A DNA stretch of 64,000 nt from Aquamicrobium lusatiense. GTDB taxonomy: Bacteria; Pseudomonadota; Alphaproteobacteria; Rhizobiales; Rhizobiaceae. Made by a program: the position numbers and the translations under genes. Each line of letters starts with the position of its first letter. The stretch's first letter is position 1. Below are positions 61,101 to 64,000 of this stretch, one piece after another. The notes beneath the pieces are model-generated. The model had not been told where the DNA came from, did not search any database, and was given only the letters and a program-made list of their open reading frames with translations. The stretch covers positions 1,817,631 to 1,881,630 of the forward strand of contig NZ_JACHEU010000001.1 of assembly GCF_014201615.1 (NCBI RefSeq), in the 5' to 3' direction.

Positions 61101-61798
61101 CGCAGCACCTCAGGGCTGTCGGACGCGGGAACCTCCATTACCCCTTCGTTGAGTGATGCGCGGAAAAACAGTGAGGGGCGGCCCGGTGCCGTGTGATCGA
61201 TGTCCCATAACATCGTGCCGAGGTCGCGCGGGCTGCCGCCGAATCCGTGCTGCGCATTGACCATGTCCGGGTCGCGTTCGGGGAGGCGCGCGCCGGGGGC
61301 GACAAGCTCGAAATGAGCCACGAATTCACGGGTGCCGAGACACGGCTGATTGAAGCACTGCCCGCGTGCCGCGCGGCGGTTGAAGATGTCGAGATGCTTG
61401 CCCTCGGTATCGTCAGGGCCTGCCTTTGCCGTCAGCTCGAAATGCGCTTCGATGACATAGGCCGGTGCGACGAGAACGGTCGAGGCGCGCTGCTGGCGGT
61501 CTTCGTCGACCAGAAGCTGCAAGCCTGCGAGATCACCGCGGTTCATCGCCTGCTTGATCTTGCCGGCGGGGGCCTTGTGGCCGACCTCGTTTCGGCGGAT
61601 GGTCTGAAATCGTATCGGCTTGAGCACATGAACGCGGTCGATCACCCATCGGATGGCCGGCTTCCAGTGTATCGCTTCAAGAACACCGCGCGCCGCGGAA
61701 GGTGTTATTACATCGAAGCTGTAACGCTCTACCTTGAGTTCCGGACGCGTAAACAGTGCATGCTGCCCCCAGACATGCAACCGAATGCCATATGACAT
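61097..61798 (-). CDS. cas5c: Cas5c crRNA-processing nuclease
   Basis: A 233-residue Cas5d/Cas5c protein (YGIRLHVWGQHALFTRPELK, then ERYSFDVITPSAARGVLEAI). In type I-C, Cas5c rather than Cas6 cuts the precursor RNA at the repeat hairpin and stays on the 5' handle. The ATG at 61798 begins the family match; an open frame to 61927 adds a stretch without similarity. A 129-base gap separates it from cas3. Confidence 0.95.
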   Translation of the reverse strand: MSYGIRLHVWGQHALFTRPELKVERYSFDVITPSAARGVLEAIHWKPAIRWVIDRVHVLKPIRFQTIRRNEVGHKAPAGKIKQAMNRGDLAGLQLLVDEDRQQRASTVLVAPAYVIEAHFELTAKAGPDDTEGKHLDIFNRRAARGQCFNQPCLGTREFVAHFELVAPGARLPERDPDMVNAQHGFGGSPRDLGTMLWDIDHTAPGRPSLFFRASLNEGVMEVPASDSPEVLR

Positions 61799-61927
61799 GA
61801 TTCCCCCAAGTACCTGAATGCAACTTATCCGATAAAAGTCTTCTGGCAACGGATTTTGAAGGTGCGTTGTTTCCGTGGGCAGTTGAGGATGAGACCGGTT
61901 CGGGATTTTCCTGAACTTGCTTTTCAA

Positions 61928-64000
61928 TCATATAATGCCGCCCTCAATGCCCAGATAAGGTGCGTTTTCCCACATCAGCCCGACGTCCTCCCGGTAAAGC
62001 CGTTCATTGTCGAGCACGCAGAACTGATCGCCGCGCTGCGCCTTCGCATGGAAGCTGGCGTGGCCGTTGGCGATCAGCAGCGTCCGGTCCCTCTGCGGTA
62101 TCTGGACCGTATAGGCTTGCAGGGCGCGGGCGAGGGTGCCTGAGGAAATTTGGGGCACCGAAAGCTGTCTAACCTGGCTCTGCGCCTCTTCCTCGATCGC
62201 GATGATGACCGGGACCATGGCGCTGTCGATCATTCGGAAATCATTCGCGATCCTGCGGAATGGAAAATCCGTTCCGCCGGGCGTGATCAGAAAGTCCGTG
62301 ACCATCTTCTTTCCAAGGCGTTCGGCCGATTGCTTGAAGTAGACCTCCTCGAACCAGTCGCGGATGGCTTCGGGTGAAAGCAGATTGTGAAAGCGCTCCG
62401 CGGTGCTGCGCATCGCTTCGGCGAGCGCCTCTATTTCCCGCGGCGGTTGGTGATCAGGCGCGGAGAACAGGGTCAGCGTGCTTTCTTCCACCCGCCGCCT
62501 GCCTTCGCGGTTGATGCGGCCTGCCGTCTGCACACAGGAAGCGAGCCCCGCTTCGGCCCGCCAGCCGACAGGGAAATCGACATCTACACCCGCCTCGATC
62601 AGGCTGGTGGCGATCAGCCGGCAAGGTTCGCCAGCTTGCAGCCGTCGCCTGACCTCCTCGAGGATGCGCCTCCGGTGAACTGGATACTGGCGTGTGGTCA
62701 GATGCACAGCGCCCTCCAGTTCTTCTGCGCGCGCGGTCTGATAGAGTTGCAGCGCATGTTTGCGGCTGTTGACGACAACCAGCCCTTGCGATTCATTTCG
62801 CATCGCCTCGATCAGCGCTTCGTCGCTCATCTCGCCGCCGCGCCTGATGGTGGCGCGGCGAAGCTCGCGGGCCAGCCGGTCGGGATTCGGTGCGAGTTCT
62901 CTCCCCGCCAGCGAGAGCACGCCTTCTTTGAGCTGTTTGCTGTCGAATGCCGGCTGGGTCGCCGTGCAGAAGACGATGGTGCAGCCATAGTGCGTGGCCA
63001 GTGTGTCGAGCATGCGCAGCGCCGGCAAAAGCAGCTTGCGTGGCAGGCATTGAGCCTCGTCCAGAACGATGATGGAACCGGCTATGTTGTGCAGCTTGCG
63101 GCAGCGCGAGGGACGGGCGGCAAACAGGCTTTCAAACAGCTGCACATTGGTGGTCACGATAATCGGTGCCGCCCAATCCTCCATGGCGAGGCGTAGCCTG
63201 TCGCGTTGTTCGGAGCCGTATTTTTCCTCTTCGATCGAAGCGTGGTGCTCCAACACGGTATCGCGAAAGATTCCGCGGAAAATGTCCGCCGTTTGGTCGA
63301 TGATCGAAGTGTAGGGAATTGCGTAGATGATGCGACGGTGTCCGTGCCGGGCGGCGTGATCCAGCGCGAAGCCCATGGATGCCAGCGTCTTGCCGCCTCC
63401 GGTGGGCACGGTCAGGGTGAACAGGCCGGGGGCAAGCGCTGCCTGTGCCCGGACATGGGAAAGAATCTCTCCGCGCAGACGGTTGAGGCGGCCTTCGCCG
63501 GAGAAACCGGACATATGCGCATCGAAAGCGGCGGTCAGATCGGGCAGGATGTCACCGAAAGTCGGCCACGCGCGATCATGCTGGCGATTCTCGATTTTGT
63601 CATAAAAGCCTTCCGTATCGCGGAAATCGGCATCCACGAGACATGAGAAGATCATGCGGACGGCGACGGAGAAGTCGAAGCCGGCATGCGCCGGCCTCAT
63701 GCGTGCCATGAGCTCCCGTGCTGCGGGCTCGAAGTCTGGCCTCTGAGCCTCGATAATGTCCTTCGAGATCCGATCCTTGTCGGTTTTGACGCGATGTTCA
63801 AAACATGCGGCGGAGGCGCCGTGGCGGTCCGGAAGTCCGGCATGATGGCCAAGTATGGTATAAGCCAGCGCCTCGGCCACAAGGCGCATGGGCTTTGGAA
63901 CCCGGTCGAGCAGCAGGCGCGCGCCTGCAGTAGAGTGGGTGACTTCAACTTTCTCGCCTCGCAGCACGCGGTCGAACTCCGGCGTGTACTTGCCGAAATC
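61928..64000 (-). CDS. cas3: Cas3 helicase-nuclease (5' end outside window)
   Basis: Open for 690 codons to the window edge, so the start is missing. The first residues seen, DFGKYTPEF, belong to the HD-nuclease metal motif, so roughly 40-60 residues are cut off. HHAGLPD follows in the HD domain. The helicase has PTGGGKTLASMGFALDHA, VLDEAQCLP (DEAD-like) and QTAGRINREGRR (motif VI). It degrades DNA bound by Cascade. No internal stop, so interference is probably functional. Confidence 0.96.
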   Translation of the reverse strand, partial: DFGKYTPEFDRVLRGEKVEVTHSTAGARLLLDRVPKPMRLVAEALAYTILGHHAGLPDRHGASAACFEHRVKTDKDRISKDIIEAQRPDFEPAARELMARMRPAHAGFDFSVAVRMIFSCLVDADFRDTEGFYDKIENRQHDRAWPTFGDILPDLTAAFDAHMSGFSGEGRLNRLRGEILSHVRAQAALAPGLFTLTVPTGGGKTLASMGFALDHAARHGHRRIIYAIPYTSIIDQTADIFRGIFRDTVLEHHASIEEEKYGSEQRDRLRLAMEDWAAPIIVTTNVQLFESLFAARPSRCRKLHNIAGSIIVLDEAQCLPRKLLLPALRMLDTLATHYGCTIVFCTATQPAFDSKQLKEGVLSLAGRELAPNPDRLARELRRATIRRGGEMSDEALIEAMRNESQGLVVVNSRKHALQLYQTARAEELEGAVHLTTRQYPVHRRRILEEVRRRLQAGEPCRLIATSLIEAGVDVDFPVGWRAEAGLASCVQTAGRINREGRRRVEESTLTLFSAPDHQPPREIEALAEAMRSTAERFHNLLSPEAIRDWFEEVYFKQSAERLGKKMVTDFLITPGGTDFPFRRIANDFRMIDSAMVPVIIAIEEEAQSQVRQLSVPQISSGTLARALQAYTVQIPQRDRTLLIANGHASFHAKAQRGDQFCVLDNERLYREDVGLMWENAPYLGIEGGII

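Overview
The window looks like alphaproteobacterial DNA, most likely from the Hyphomicrobiales (Rhizobiales). It is GC-rich with strong third-position GC, and its phage genes (DUF2163, DUF2460, DUF2793, DUF3489, DUF2924, DUF6362, DUF6511) are families I know mainly from Alphaproteobacteria. This placement is inference from gene content; no rRNA or other marker is present.

Region 1 (about 58-7051) is a heavy-metal island. A leftward run holds a CsoR/RcnR-type sensor, a nickel-type MFS exporter with a His-rich tail, a YqaA-like membrane protein, a NicO-type Ni/Co exporter, a rhodanese-ChrB protein and the chromate transporter ChrA. Diverging from the sensor are a His-rich exported protein, a HupE/UreJ permease and a membrane-anchored protein. 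Inverted repeats lie upstream of the sensor and upstream of the chromate pair.

Region 2 (about 7179-53640) is a prophage of roughly 46 kb. Its late genes run leftward from small terminase to holin. The head module has a GpA-type terminase, a lambda-type portal, a fused protease-capsid protein and DUF2190. The tail module is of gene-transfer-agent type (tape measure, DUF2460, DUF2163, NlpC/P60, TIM-barrel tail protein), followed by a fibre with a C1q-like tip, an endolysin and a holin. A classic A AAA AAC slippery heptamer joins the two tail-chaperone frames, the second of which has no start codon. To the right are two DNA methyltransferases, a RuvC-like resolvase, a Toprim primase with an array of 11 GTGAACC/GGTTCAC heptamers in its 3' end (candidate origin), a RecD-like helicase, a Cas4/RecB-like nuclease, a recombination ATPase and a sigma-like protein. 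Next comes a less typical segment with a phospholipase-D nuclease and a winged-helix regulator coupled to an unknown protein, then the DUF2924, large serine recombinase and HTH integration module. The right end carries a lower-GC cargo: a ribbon-helix-helix regulator, two D12-class adenine methyltransferases and a DUF3883 nuclease-like protein. This resembles a two-methylase restriction-modification module and is my best candidate for an undescribed defence system.

Region 3 (about 54119-64000) is chromosomal: tRNA-Ser(GCT) with a terminator, purU, and a type I-C CRISPR-Cas locus. The array has 10 repeats and 9 spacers. The operon reads cas3 (cut by the window edge), cas5, cas8, cas7, cas4, cas1, cas2, all leftward toward the array. 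cas2 lacks one base early in the gene, so interference genes look intact while spacer acquisition is probably impaired.

No direct repeats marking the prophage ends were found by eye. Many long antisense frames in this GC-rich DNA were treated as shadows.
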